Part shown: piece after piece, positions 1 through 11,398 of the stretch | Layout: each line of letters opens with the position of its first letter | Numbering within the stretch: position 1 is the first letter of the stretch | Source: Rhodocollybia butyracea | Lineage: Eukaryota; Basidiomycota; Agaricomycetes; Agaricales; Omphalotaceae | DNA: 64,000 nucleotides | Reading direction: 5' to 3' | Assembly (NCBI GenBank): GCA_015501585.1 | Contig: JADNRY010000005.1 | Location: forward strand, 124,001-188,000 | Translations under genes and position numbers: made by a program | The notes under the pieces: generated by a model | What the model saw: only the letters and a program-made list of their open reading frames with translations | Databases searched by the model: none | What the model was told of the DNA's origin: nothing

Positions 1-429
1 CGCAATGCAGCTCTGTGATTATCACCATTGCTGGATAAGGGAGTGTGAGGATCACCCAGGGCGCCACGTTGATCAGCTAGGAGCATAAGGATAGTGTTGT
101 TCTCAACATCCTAGCTATATCTGTAAGATATACCGTCACTACACCGGTGTAGTATGACTACCCACCCTGCTGCATTCGTAATCATCGTGGCCATTTTGCA
201 ATAGAAACTCAAAGGTTTCTTCGTTTCCCTGTACTGCTGCCCAAGCCAGCGAAGTATAGCGTTGATAACTTGGATCGGGATTCCGCTGGTCAGTTCTTTG
301 TACGAGTCTCTTGACAAGGAAGAGATTATTCTCTAGAACGGAAGAGCTGTGAGCTGGAGCCCTGATAATAATGAGAGCGTTACCTTTGACTGCTCTGCGA
401 AGACGAGCTGTAGGGTCTTTTTCGGCCAT
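1..429 (-). CDS. ankyrin-repeat protein, N-terminal part (gene runs off the window)
   Basis: The start is the ATG at 427-429 (MAEKDPTARLRRAVK). An in-frame 51-nt GT-AG intron at 333-383 joins AVK to ENNLFLVKRLVQ. The product then reads YTSLAWAAVQGNEETFEFLL, a typical ankyrin helix-turn-helix unit. A second intron lies near 110-165. The reading frame then continues as ENNTILMLLADQRG and NGDNHRAALR to the window edge, where the gene is cut. Ankyrin repeats are protein-binding surfaces, so no enzymatic role can be inferred. The 5' end faces the STEEP1 homologue across only about 110 bp, so the two probably share a bidirectional promoter. The first exon-intron join is well supported, the second only approximately. 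Confidence 0.72.
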
Positions 430-538
430 ACGAGGATGATGAGCGCGAGGAGAAAGAAGTAAATGAAAAAGTAAATGAACAGAATACGGTGTCTGATGTG
501 GCAGTGACTTGTGGGCGTTCCGGTCTTTTCTTTCTTCC
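430..538. promoter_or_regulatory. short shared divergent promoter
   Basis: These 109 bp separate the start codons of the ankyrin gene (minus) and the STEEP1 homologue (plus). Both 5' UTRs and core promoters must lie here or overlap the neighbouring gene. No convincing TATA box is visible. Confidence 0.4.
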
Positions 539-1178
539 ATGCCAAAAGTCGTTTCGAGATCTGCCGTCTCATCTTCAACGAATGGTAAACTATACGCGAT
601 TCTCTATGTTCTTGTTCTAACTTATTCACTTTAGCCCAGCTAACTGCTTCCTCGGCAGCCGCCCTTTGTGTTTATTGTAAGTATGTTGGTTTCTACGCCT
701 TTTTCTTCCAGGAAACATCAGTTGATTATCATCAGACTGTATCTGCGGCGAGTTCATCGTATGTTTGCTTTTTTGTGTTTCGCTCCCAGTGTGACATTGG
801 CATTCTAGCTCGTAATTGACAAGAATCTCAATGCTCTTCCGCGGCGTCACTCAGACAAGGCTACCATTGTCCGATGTCAAGACAGTGAATCCGCAGCTGC
901 ACGCGTTTTCAAGCTAAACGCGGCTGAAGGAGAATCCGTTCTCATAGAAAGGTACTTATTACACCCGTGATGCTTCTGAATCTTTCTGATATCTTGTTTG
1001 GATTAGAAACGGTGGCCATGAGCGTCAGTACAGGTTTTCTTGCCCTCGATGTACACTTCCAGTATGTTACCAATCGACCCCTCCACCCGCAAAATCGGGT
1101 CCTTTCCTTTACATACTTGCAGGTGCTCTAAGCCAGACGCAAGGTGCTCTTCCACAAGGCGCTCTCGATGATGATTAG
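539..1178 (+). CDS. STEEP1: STEEP1 / CXorf56-family protein (UPF0428)
   Basis: Five exons at 539-584, 635-676, 736-758, 809-951 and 1007-1178 splice in frame to 141 aa. Family signatures are clear: the zinc-binding YYCICGEF in exons 2-3, PRRHSDKATIV in exon 4, then RQYRFSCPRC followed by LPVCYQSTPP, and PFLYILAGALS near the C-terminus. The two CxC/CxxC pairs should bind one zinc ion. Human STEEP1 aids ER exit of STING. Fungi have no comparable STING pathway, so here an older role in ER membrane curvature or splicing-associated complexes is more likely; this is inference. All introns are GT-AG and 50-60 nt. It is divergent from the ankyrin gene. Confidence 0.88.
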
Positions 1179-2060
1179 TATAGGTAAATTGTAATATGTT
1201 CTGCCACCTATGTATATATATATTCGACAACAGCGCTCAGTGTATGTGGGTTGGCAAATCTTAAACTTAAATATATAACGACGCTCACTGCTGAATCAAA
1301 CAAAACACATCACACCAGTGGGACCTACTTAGGTACATGGACTGTTGAATTTAGCAAAGCGATGCTAGGAAAGGCGGTACGAAAAGACAGATGTATATTA
1401 TTAAGCGGCCAATGAGCAGGTATTAGATAAATCCAGTCCACCATGGGTTCAGAGATCTGACCACGCTATGTGAGCAGCCTTAAAAAAAAGAGAATTAACC
1501 TCGACGTTTGAAAGGAGAATAAACAAAAGGAAAAGAAAGAGAGGCTCAGATACCGTTGTAGGGTAAATACACGATGAAGCAAGGTTAGTAAGACCTGGCG
1601 CTCCGTTCATACAGTGTGAATAAAGTTGTAATCTTTGCCAAGGAAGATGTGGAAAGAGAAATGAAAGAAAAATGAAAAAAAAAAAGGCTCACCAGCGAGA
1701 AATTCATGGTGAAGAGAGAAGTGACGAAAAAAAAAAAACTTTATAGGTTCGCGGTTCCGGCCCGGAAGACAGCTGCAATTCAGAGAGATTCAAAAAAAAT
1801 GTGTCAACTATCGTACAAAGCCAGGATAAAGTACAAGAGTCCAATGACGAAGTCTGCGAAATACATCGGATGAGTTGGTAGATAAGTATGCATTGACTAG
1901 CAGGGATTGAATGTCCGTCAAAACCCAACGACGAGATACATGGAGGACGAAAGCGAGAAACAGCATATGTGGGGTATAGTTATCGTAATAAACCAACAAC
2001 AGAAATGCTACATTCAAAAAAAGAAAAAAAAGATCTGATCCCATTGAAGACAAGGGAAAT
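1179..2060. other. intergenic, no gene seen
   Basis: About 880 bp between two convergent genes. It is A-rich, with several poly-A runs near 1480, 1680, 1725 and 2020 that suit 3' UTR and polyadenylation regions. Short open frames here have no coding character. Confidence 0.5.
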
Positions 2061-3279
2061 TTATACACCAAGGCCCATCCTCTCTGCCAACGTCCGATCG
2101 CCACCAGCGATATTTGTGTTGCTCCCTTGGTCTGTGCCGCCGTTGTGTGATGCATGAGGTCCTCCACTTTTTCTAGAGCCTCCTCTGCTTCCTCCTCCTC
2201 CTCCGCCAGTTCGACGAGACCTATTTCCATCTCTATCCCTACGATCTCGGTCAGTACCACCTCTATCACCTCTTTCTTTATCCCTCTCCCAACGTTCCCG
2301 ATCTCTGACTCTCTCCGGAGACCTCCGCTGTTGCGGACCATCTGGTATTTCGTCTACCTCCATCTTCACAGCCGACTTCAACCGCGGCGACCTTGACCTC
2401 GACCGTGATCTACCTCTTCGTCCACTTGTACCATTTCCAGTATGAACGGAAGAATTGGATCTCATCGAAGGTGCTGTTTCATCCTGGCCATGTGGATCAT
2501 GGTCTGCCTGAGACAAGCGCTGCTTTTTGTGTGTGTGGGCATGTGCCCGAGGACCTGTGGGCGGTAGTCGGCTGGCTCCAGAGTTAGAATGGGAATGTGA
2601 CCGAGGATATGGCTTCACGCCATTGTTGAAATGATTCTGCGGGGAGGTAGTACGGGTTACAGAGGAAGAGGCAAACGCCTGATATGATTTGTCCAGTTCG
2701 TTCCTAGAACAGGTTCAGTTTACACGAGCTGAAAAGGTGGTTAAACGTACGAGAGCGAGATAACTACTTGATGAGATTCTAAGGAACCGAACGCATTGGC
2801 GGCGTGAACAGGATGTAGAAACTAATAACAAACCTCTCAGTGCACCTTCAAGTTTACTAACGATTCTTTTCAGACTCTGAACTTCTTCTTTCAGCCTTCC
2901 TGTCTCTCCTCTCTTCAAAACCTCGTACAGTTCATCATTCTCGTCTTGCAGGACCTTTACTCTCTGTGTCAAAGCAGCTGTAGTTGTGTTAGTTGAGTTA
3001 CCCGCTGAATCTGGGGTGTGCGGAATGCGCGGAAGATGCGGTAATATCAACGAAGCAAACGTTGGAGGAAGAGTGATTGGTTCGGTCGTCGATGGAGCTG
3101 GCTGGGTCGAGAGATATTGTCTCAGACGAGAAACTTCATCCTGCAGAAAAGAATCAGCATTGATTCCAGCTTGATATTCGTGAAGAAAACCTTACACTAA
3201 GCTGGACAACTTGACCTTCTCGCTCTCGCAAAAGCATTTCTAGCTCCAATTCTCGTGTAGAAGGTAATGTCATGTCCAT
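2061..3279 (-). CDS. WTAP/Mum2-family coiled-coil protein with Arg/Ser-rich tail (m6A writer subunit)
   Basis: Exons 3279-3196, 3140-2834, 2778-2751 (a 28-nt microexon) and 2703-2061 give 353 aa in frame. The start is the ATG at 3279 (MDMTLPSTRELELE), which has good context (GCCATGG); the open frame upstream has no ATG. Residues 1-60 and 90-160 form coiled coil. The stretch LQDENDELYEVL, then GRLKEEVQSLKR, then VVISLSNELDKS lines up with the QEN-EL, LE-E-Q and LDEE pattern of WTAP/Fl(2)d. The C-terminal half is low complexity: RSRSRSRS, many RD/RE/KE pairs and a GGGGG run, as in nuclear RNA-processing factors. In yeast Mum2 works with Ime4 in mRNA N6-adenosine methylation. Family assignment rests on pattern recall, not on a search. 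Confidence 0.62.
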
Positions 3280-3554
3280 GGCTCCAACGAAATGAGCTTT
3301 GGAAACGTGTATCCGTGCAAACGCGCCGTGATAGCTAGATTCGCGGTGGGAGATAGAAAGAAATCGGTCGGCGAAACGGTTTCGGAAGTCGGAAGTCAAA
3401 ACCGGGTCAAACCCAATTGAAGGCCAAAATGGAATGATTCAACCGCCTGTGAATAAACCAGCTTTGACCTTTCCTTAAGTTATGGGCGAAGCCTCTTTCA
3501 CATAATACACTAATTAAACATATTTATGTAAAGTCACGGTTCTTGAAGTTAAAT

Positions 3555-5492
3555 TCAGTACGCAAAGCCTTCTATCATAATCTCATCAGTGCCAATACCA
3601 CGACTCGCCAATCCCTCAAGGACAGCTTGCTCAAAGGGCTTTGGACCACAAAGATACACCTTCCGCTCCGTATCAATAGTTTCCCAGAACATTGAATCTA
3701 CACGGCCACGGTGTACACGGACACCCTCAGGCTGTGATTCTGAACTGTCGATCGACTTTTCTGTCGAGAATAAATCCAGCGTAAACGTCACCCTATCAGC
3801 AGGAATATCCGCTGCGTCCAGGAGAGGCAATAGAACTTCGGGTTCGCGAGTCGACAAAACCATATGTATATCCCAGCGTGAGCCTTTGGTATCCTCTTTC
3901 AGCGCATTCAGCATGCCTAGAAACGGCGTGAGCCCAATTCCTCCAGCTATCCACAACAACTTTGTCTCAGAATCTTTCACAGGAGGAGGTAAACAAAACG
4001 ATCCACTGATACCGATGAAGCCGAGTCGTATCTCCAGTTCACTGGTATCTAGTAAAAGATCAGGCCTCGACTGGCCAATGGAACGAGCCAGGTTGAAAAT
4101 GGCGCCAGTGATGACACCTCTAGGTATCTCGCGCATGGTGAGTGAGAAGTCGTAAGTAGACGAAGAGGACACTGTCCATGTACGTATGCGGTCGTCGTTC
4201 AAAGATTTGGGATTCGATTGAGCCATATGTGCATACGCGGGCATCCCAAGAAGGGCAGCAAAGCTGAGGATGGCGGCTTGTCCAGGTTTGATGGCAAGGG
4301 GGTCTGGGGATCTGAACCAGAATGTGGCAATGGTCGGGGAATGCATGTTGATCGAAGCTAACAAGACCATTTGGTCAGGCTTTGCTAGCGAAAGTTGGCC
4401 ATCTTCTTCAGCGAGGAAACGTATCGGGGGACTGTATGGACTCGGTTCGGCAGGCGTACCAACCGTTTGCCGCACGGGGAGCGCATCCAGGACGAAAGTG
4501 TACCCTGTTACGAACAAAGTCGTGAGTGCGTTTTTGTTGTGCATAGGCATGATTTGCTTGGCTTCCTCCCCTACGTAGTTGGTTGCCTCGCCAGTAAGAT
4601 ATAGGATTGCACCGGTTTCAAAGTTGACAAACGTTAAGGACGCAAGAGGGGTAGCTTCAACGTTACCAAGAGATGTTAGGATTCTGTTGCCAGAATAATC
4701 AGGCATGGCGAGAGTCCTTCCATCTTTCTTCGAAACTCTGATGAAGCCTCTCCGCCCTCCGCGCTGGTTCATGCCTAGATGCGACGGAAATCGATCTGCG
4801 TCCTTATCCAATGCAATATATGTACTGCCAAAGAAGGCAGTATCCGAGTCCAGGATGAAATTGACGAGTTCGTCCGGTAAACGTTCATCTGGACTAAGAT
4901 GTAGATTTTCAGCTGCGATTTTGGGATGAGTATGTGGATAAGGAGATAATCGTCGTAGATTGATGTATTTGGGACAGTTTCCTACCGTCTCATTCACCGC
5001 CATATCCAGTTCAACTACGCGGTCGCCCTCTGTATGTCGATACCTCGGAGTAAATCCAGCAACCTTGTTCCTCATTCGTGTCGAAAAGTCAATTCCAATC
5101 CCTGCAATAAGCATATTCTTTTTCCCTGTCCTCAGAATCGGCTCTCCGTCCCAAACTTCTGCGGTTACCCTTAGTGTGCTCCCACTGATATATCGGATAA
5201 AGCTGCTACCCGGTTGACCGTCTCTTGGTGCTAGTATTGAGCTCCAAGGTCGTCCATCGACGTCCAAAGTGGTAACAGGAAGAAAATGGCATTGGGCATG
5301 GAATTCGGCATGAAAAGCATCTAGTTCGTCACCGATGACGGTGTACATTCTGTCGATGGAGGGATCGCCGAGAAAGTTCATTTTAGCATGGATGGTTTTC
5401 TCCCCTGGGTGCCATCCTTGCAACGCCATTGAAGATACGACTGTAAGAGTGTGAATGAAAATGAGTATGAAAAGGTTTTTACAGCCTGGCAT
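3555..5492 (-). CDS. PNPOx-like flavin-binding domain fused to ferredoxin-reductase-type oxidoreductase
   Basis: A single long frame of 645 aa ending in MIEGFAY. Residues about 55-330 resemble the split-barrel pyridoxamine-phosphate-oxidase fold (FHAQCHFLPVTTLDVDGRPW; GNVEATPLASLTFVNFETG). The C-terminal third is an FNR-type module: an FAD-binding barrel, then the NAD(P)-binding motif LLWIAGGIGLTPFLGML and the terminal VYLCGPKPFEQAV. Such fusions occur in many fungi, and their substrate is unknown. The first 21 residues (MPGCKNLFILIFIHTLTVVS) would look like a signal peptide. However, a 42-nt GT-AG intron could remove most of them in frame, and a second ATG at 5429 (MALQGWHPGE) may be the real start. 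The cytosolic reading is therefore preferred. Confidence 0.82.
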   Translation of the reverse strand: MPGCKNLFILIFIHTLTVVSSMALQGWHPGEKTIHAKMNFLGDPSIDRMYTVIGDELDAFHAEFHAQCHFLPVTTLDVDGRPWSSILAPRDGQPGSSFIRYISGSTLRVTAEVWDGEPILRTGKKNMLIAGIGIDFSTRMRNKVAGFTPRYRHTEGDRVVELDMAVNETVGNCPKYINLRRLSPYPHTHPKIAAENLHLSPDERLPDELVNFILDSDTAFFGSTYIALDKDADRFPSHLGMNQRGGRRGFIRVSKKDGRTLAMPDYSGNRILTSLGNVEATPLASLTFVNFETGAILYLTGEATNYVGEEAKQIMPMHNKNALTTLFVTGYTFVLDALPVRQTVGTPAEPSPYSPPIRFLAEEDGQLSLAKPDQMVLLASINMHSPTIATFWFRSPDPLAIKPGQAAILSFAALLGMPAYAHMAQSNPKSLNDDRIRTWTVSSSSTYDFSLTMREIPRGVITGAIFNLARSIGQSRPDLLLDTSELEIRLGFIGISGSFCLPPPVKDSETKLLWIAGGIGLTPFLGMLNALKEDTKGSRWDIHMVLSTREPEVLLPLLDAADIPADRVTFTLDLFSTEKSIDSSESQPEGVRVHRGRVDSMFWETIDTERKVYLCGPKPFEQAVLEGLASRGIGTDEIMIEGFAY

Positions 5493-5933
5493 GCGACTGC
5501 AAGGGTACGAGTCAAAAAGTCTGAAAGGTTTTCACTTATATATCGCGAGGAGATGAATAAGCTAGAACTTGTTTCACGTGTTCAAGAAAAAATGGGTTTC
5601 AAATTTCAACCGTTCACTTTATTGAATTGTAGACTGTAGTGGACGCTCGAATTTTGAATGTATAGCTTACAGTAAATCTTGGTAGTTGGTAGTTGGTTAA
5701 GATGAAGTGTATCAGACGGTGTAAAGCTTGATAGCTTGATTAATTAATATTGCTTATGTAATTCGACCCCAACAGAAAACCAGAACGGCGGCCCGCCGAG
5801 CGGCTAATATTGCCACTGCAATTTGATTGCGATACATAAGAGCTCTCCTGAAATCCCTTCGTCTTCAACTTCAGAACAAGAAAAAGAAACGGTACGTTCC
5901 CAGCCATGTCTGTGCCCTCATCTTTACAGCAGC
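5493..5933. other. divergent intergenic promoter region
   Basis: About 440 bp between the divergent PNPOx-fusion and Swt1-like genes. I see no RNA gene or repeat. It is AT-rich near 5730-5760. Confidence 0.4.
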
Positions 5934-7447
5934 ATGGTCCGTCCTCGTATACTCATCGTCAGTAACGGCACAATTGTCAGACTTCTGAAAAGGACTGATT
6001 TTATTGCAGGCAACCACTGCTATTCTACCAATGGTACTTCAACTACTAGTATCGTCTGGAATACTAAATGTGCTTCATTAGCTCTTTCACGTACATCTAC
6101 ACGAAATCTTCAGACCCCACTAGAACAATTTTCCACTTTTGCAAACGAAGATGTTGAAATGCTGGTCAGACGTTTCAAACTCGTTATCCAAACACATCTA
6201 ATGGTATAAACCAAATGTAACCCGTAGGCTCCTGCTGAATCCTCTTTCTTCGTCGTGCCTGACACCAATATATTAATACACCATCTCGATGCATTAGTCA
6301 CATTTACTGAAGATATAGAAAGACTGGATCTTCGGCTTATCATCGTCATACCTTCTGCCGTCATCAGCGAATTGGATTGGTATGTCCACTGCATGTTTAA
6401 GGTCGTTATCTGACTGATGGTGCGCAGGCAGAAGAAAAATAGTTGGTTCTCAAGAAAAGCCTCTGTGTGGTTGTGGGATAAGATCAAGGCGCAACACAAA
6501 AAAGTCTTGAAAGGCCAGTCTCGAAATGATTGTTTGCGGACGGTGGGTTTTTCAGACAAGCTGCTCTTACTCTGGCTATACTTAATTATCAACAGACATG
6601 CGAGAGTAATGATGAGAAAATAATTGACTGCGCATTGTTCTTTGCCGAAAAACAACCAACTGTCTTGTGCTCCGCAGACAGAAATCTGTGCATAAATGCT
6701 GTAGCTCAGGCTGAAGGTAATCATCTCGCGGATCGGGATCAAACAAGCGCGCTTAACTCTAGATGTATAGGTAACACCGACGCTAAATTGGGTATCATGA
6801 ACCCCGACGACCATCTGCACTGGAGTTCTAGTGTTCTGGGCTTATATATCTTTGGTCCCGTAATCGCAGCCAACTTTACCGGTTGGAGGCCAGCGTACAC
6901 CGAAGTTTCTCGTGTTATCGCTCGTATAGACGATGGCATGGAAGTGGACACTGAAGAAGATCAGCTCTATCAAAGTGATGCTTGCACTTTGTTACATTTT
7001 CAAATCATCGACGTCTTTGTTGGGCTGTTGAGGGAACTGGTAGCATCTGATCAACGAGATCATCAAAGGCAAGCCAACGAAGGGGCCTCGGCTTCGATGC
7101 ATGCACCGTCGACTTCGACGTCCGTTCATGCTCTAAAACGAAATGTACAGGCGTCTGATATGAATGTCCATGAAATTTTGGACTATCTGGAATACGCCCC
7201 TTCAGGTCGTGCCAATCTGCAAGGCAATCCTTCTTTGAGCAGCTTTCTCTCGAAGCCCTACCAGGCTCACACCGGGTGGCGCCGCGGCAATGATTGGTCG
7301 AAAAAAGACTGGCTTGTTTCTCTCCAGAAGCTGCAGAAGATTGGGAAAGCATGGGGTGACAAGGGGGAGGAGACGGTTAACACCTTGCACTTTCATCTTC
7401 TGCCACGACTTCAACATGTATTTAGCGATGACAAAATTGTGATTTAG
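5934..7447 (+). CDS. SWT1: Swt1-type PIN-domain endoribonuclease
   Basis: Exons 5934-5946, 6010-6164, 6228-6379, 6428-6542 and 6596-7447 join in frame to 428 aa. The PIN domain begins at FFVVPDTNILIHHLDAL, whose first Asp is the metal-binding acid. It continues with IVIPSAVISELDWQKK, WFSRKASVWLWDKIK and VLKGQS, and the terminal acids lie in EKIIDCALFF and VLCSADRNLC. This order and spacing match the nuclear Swt1 PIN nuclease, which clips unspliced mRNA at the nuclear pore. The C-terminal half (about 210 aa) is less conserved and includes LLHFQIIDVFVGLLRELV. The first exon is only 13 nt, so the exact start is the weakest part of the model. Confidence 0.8.
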
Positions 7448-7639
7448 CGCTGTGTGATCTTAGGCAGAGATATGGCAATTATTCACTATAAGTGGTCTCG
7501 CATTCAAAGACGTCTAACATCGGCTTGTACCGGCTAATTCCGAATGCGGTCAATAAGCGAGTTTACGTCAGATGAGAAAAATGAACATCCGTATATAGCC
7601 TCCCGGAGTGCTTACTTTTTTCCTTCACCCTCATCATTT

Positions 7640-9222
7640 ATGGCTCGCCGACGTCCTCTCTTCGTTTTCCTTTCAATTCTCGGCCTTTTTCTTCTTGGAA
7701 CAGTCGTCGTCTTATCGTCTATAACTTATTATCTCTCCATCGACCCAAGTGCTTACCTTTCCCTGGACGAGGTTCCTATTCTCGAAGGACATACTCGCTG
7801 GAATGCATCGGAACACGGCCAGCAAGAACGGATACCAAGGATCTTGCACCAGACATGGAAAACAGAACATTTGCCAAAACGCTGGAAAACTATATCCGAA
7901 GAATGTCGGAAGATGATGCCTGACTAGTCTGTCCAGCTCCTGGCCTTTTTGATATGTTGTTCTAACATGTCTTGTATAGTGAATACAAGCTTTGGACAGA
8001 TGATGAATCCCGAGAATTTATCGCGGAATATTATCCATGGTTTCTCGACACCTTCAACGGTTATAGATATGCTATACAGCGCGCCGACGCCATACGGTAT
8101 TTTGTACTGTACCACTATGGCGGGGTTTACCTAGATCTGGATATTGGCTGTATTCGGCCACTGGATCCTCTACTGGTGCACCCAGTTATCCTCCCCAAGA
8201 CAATTCCCGTCGGCGTATCCAACGACCTCATGTTTGCAGAAAAGGAACATCCTTTCCTAGAACAGACCATTCACAATCTCGTCACTTTCGACCATAGCTG
8301 GATATTAAACTATCCGACCGTCATGTTCTCTACTGGACCAATGTTCCTCTCAGCCCAATACGGTATCTACACATCGCATGCTGACTCTCTGGGCGAACCT
8401 GTCCGGATATTACCCAAGTCGTTATACGGGAAAAACGCCAAACTTAATGAAGCTCCCGACTCATTCTTCTTGCATTTCTATGGAAGTAGTTGGCATGCTG
8501 ACGATGCTGCGTTCATTGGATTTTTAGGGCATTGGGGCAAGGCTCTGATGTGGGTTGGGCTGATCATATTAATAGGTGGTGTCGTGATAATGGTGATCCC
8601 AGGCAAACAGCGTCGAAACACTCTGCGGAGGATAGGTGGTTACGACGTACTTTTCCCACGTTGGTCTCATCGGACTGGTCAGTGGCATTTCCACCTACCA
8701 AGATCAGAGGCATCTTCCCAGAGCGACAGTGCCCCAGACTCGCCCACGTTTGACGAACTCCCATTCGAGATGCGTCCCTCCTCCCCGGCATCATCAGAAT
8801 TTTCTTTTACCGCTGATCAACTTGCCGGACGCTCTTCTCCAATAGTCGAGACCTTCCGTCGAGTGCGAAATCGCGTTGCTGCCTTTACCCAGTCAACCCC
8901 CGAGGATGTCCCACGCACTCCATTTCGTCCGAGGAGGCATCGGCAGAGCCGCGGATACCTCTTCTTCCTTCCCGCCATCTTTACTACCCAATCTCCTGAC
9001 GATATCGAAAGTGGCTTAGAGGAACCGCCTGTACCACTGCTTTCGCGTCCAGTTACCCGACGCGAGCGACCCCCTCGGTATGCTGACCATGACGGGACGA
9101 AACCCCAACAACCAGAGCCAGATGCGCAATTAATCGACTTGGGTACTAGTGACGAGTATCCTACTTCATCCTCGTTCTCAAGGAGAGCCTCGTCGACATC
9201 AGCTTCCTTGGCTTCCTTATAG
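7640..9222 (+). CDS. SUR1: mannosyl phosphorylinositol ceramide synthase catalytic subunit (GT32)
   Basis: Two exons, 7640-7926 and 7980-9222, give 509 aa. An N-terminal membrane anchor (residues 8-30) is followed by RIPRILHQTWKTEHLPKRW, a hallmark of OCH1/SUR1 glycosyltransferases. The DxD nucleotide-sugar motif is in GGVYLDLDIGCIRPLDPLL. LHFYGSSWHADDAAF and a second membrane helix (MWVGLIILIGGVVIMVI) follow. The enzyme transfers mannose from GDP-mannose to inositol phosphorylceramide in the Golgi lumen, and the Csh1/Sur1 proteins need the Csg2 subunit. The last about 170 aa form a Ser/Pro-rich cytosolic tail longer than in yeast. A TATA-like gtatata lies about 45 bp upstream of the ATG. Confidence 0.9.
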
Positions 9223-9465
9223 GTCATACATAGACACAAGACATTTCTGCTTCATATATAACTGACCAGATATCAAGTACTGTATATATTCTACATAACA
9301 TTCTGTGCGCGCGTATCTGATGTGCGACGACACCTTTTCTACTCTCACTCCCAAAGGCCGGGACAAATGACTACGTTGGGCATACTTTCTTTCTCTCTAA
9401 ACTGGCAAAGCCTTGCCATCCTCTCATTTAGATCAACTACTCGACACATGAATAATACTACAGAT

Positions 9466-11398
9466 CTACGCTCGTTTTTGTGCTATCTTTCTCATGTGGA
9501 TTGATAACGCCAACATTGCCACAGCCCCAGTGGCATATGTATAAGTGGGGCCGACAGTCCAGTAAGATGCGCAGGCTATATATATATGAGTTCAATGCAA
9601 CGAAAAAATCACTGGACAAGAATGACAGACCTATCAAGGGGCCTACTGCGCGACCCAATTGCCCAGAAGATCTAAACTCACCGAGAGCCTTGCCTTTGGC
9701 AAGTTGGGGATGCACTTTTGCTGGTTTTCCGGTGGTCGTATCGAAACCTCCTTCTTCGCATTGAAGAGATGCATAGGCGGTGAGCGAGTTCACCACTGTC
9801 GCTGAGGTGAATGCCATGCATACGGCCCCAAGCTGTAATAATCGATAAGCTATTGAAAGATTGGTGTTGGCGTAGACTGGTAAGATGGCGAGGAAAACCA
9901 GAGCCAAAAAACAACTGGACACCCCTCTTTGCGCCATCAAACCTTCACCGATCTTTGAAGTAGCCCGTCGAACGTAGCCTCCTTGTAGGAGGGCACTGAT
10001 GATTCCAATGGAACCGATGAGCATACCATTTTGTTTGTTATTCCAGTCAAATACTACCAAATGGTTATGTATGTGGAAGCATAAAAAGGTCCGATATACT
10101 CACAGTCAAAGGTCAGGAAGGTCAAAGTGAATTCTACTCCGGAAAAAATACCCAAAAACAGAAGATGGAGAGTGCGAAGAGACCGGAGAGTTTGTAGTCG
10201 TTGCTCAATGCTCTGTGTCTTCGAAACTTTGAGAGCTCCGCCGGCAGACTTGTCTTGGCTCTTCTGAGGATTGATCTTGATTCCTTTGCCGCGAGTTTCC
10301 GGAAGAGCAACGACAAGGAAGAGGGTTTCAACAGTTAATAGAATCAGAGTGATGATAGCAGGGACTGCGTAGACATTGAGTTCTAGTCCAAAGGTGGTCG
10401 AAGCCGGCAGTGGTTTTGATGCAAAATACGCCCCAATGGGAGGTCCGATGCAGAAACAGATAGCAAAAGCTATACCGACATGTGCCAATGCTTTGGATCG
10501 ATTTTCAGGGCTTGTAACATCGGAAAGGATGGCACTAGAATGAGAAGTTTACTAAATCGTCGCAAATAATCGGTCCTGACTACTCACATCGCGAGTTGTA
10601 CATTGCCTTCCGATAAGCCTCCAATAACTCGAGATAACATATACGACGCGAAAGTTGTAGACTTGATCCATCTGGCGGCAGGACACGTTCAGAACATAGA
10701 TACAAACATGAGAGCTTGCACATACACCAATGCAGAAAGCTTCCGAGAGAAAAGCGTGTCAGATAGTTGCAAAGTAGTACGAACAAAACAACTTGCAATG
10801 TTTCCAATCATCGTTATAAGCAGGACTCTTTTTCTGCCATATTTATCGGAGAGAGAACCGATGCGGGGAGAGACTATGAATTGCAGCATCCTAGTTTGCT
10901 TGAGCTACGAGAGCACCAGCCAAGGCTGAAAGTACTTGCGAGAACACAGAGCCCATTAAACCACCTACATGACGCGTTTCGGTAAGTGTCCTCCTGAGAT
11001 CAATCGAGATAGTGCACGCACCCAGCAAAACCACGTCCCATTTCTGTGAATGTACCGATGGCTTGTATAATAGTCCCCGGATGGCCGAGACGAATCTCAG
11101 AGTTTGTGAAAGGAAGCCATTCGGATCTGATATTTCTCTCTTTGCCAGAGTTAGCTTGAAAAGCAAACGGAAAGCATCGATACGTACATTGGTGTACCAT
11201 TGGATAAGCTTATAAGGAATATATAAGTCAACAGGGTTAATGGAAGAAGGGGATGACTTATTTTGGAAACAAAGGAAGTGGAATTGTGAAAGCAAACAGA
11301 TCAAGCCTGAGGACCAGAGTTCAGTAGTGCGCAGAACCAGAAATGCAGGATGTTACGCACACTAACGACAGGAATACTACTGTTTCGACTTTGAGCAT
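9466..11398 (-). CDS. MFS transporter, TetA/TCR-like (DHA1) family, with problematic splice sites
   Basis: Many short exons encode a 12-helix transporter. Recognisable pieces in order are LDLFAFTIPLPLFPK, KWDVVLLGGLMG, the motif-A loop FIVSPRIGSLSDKYGRKR, SRVIGGLSEGNVQLAI, VGIAFAICFCIGPPIGAYF, LFDWNNKQNGMLIGSIG and the end ASYWTVGPTYTYATGAVAM. Motif A (G-x-L-S-D-K-Y-G-R-K) and the exon order fit fungal relatives of tetracycline-type exporters, so an export role for small organic compounds is likely. Two joins do not splice cleanly. After LPLFPK (near 11265) the frame meets TAA and no in-phase GT donor exists. After GSVFS (near 10930) the best GT-AG pair shifts the frame. Either non-canonical sites are used or the gene is damaged. 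The stop at 9466 and the start at 11398 are clear. Confidence 0.7.
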
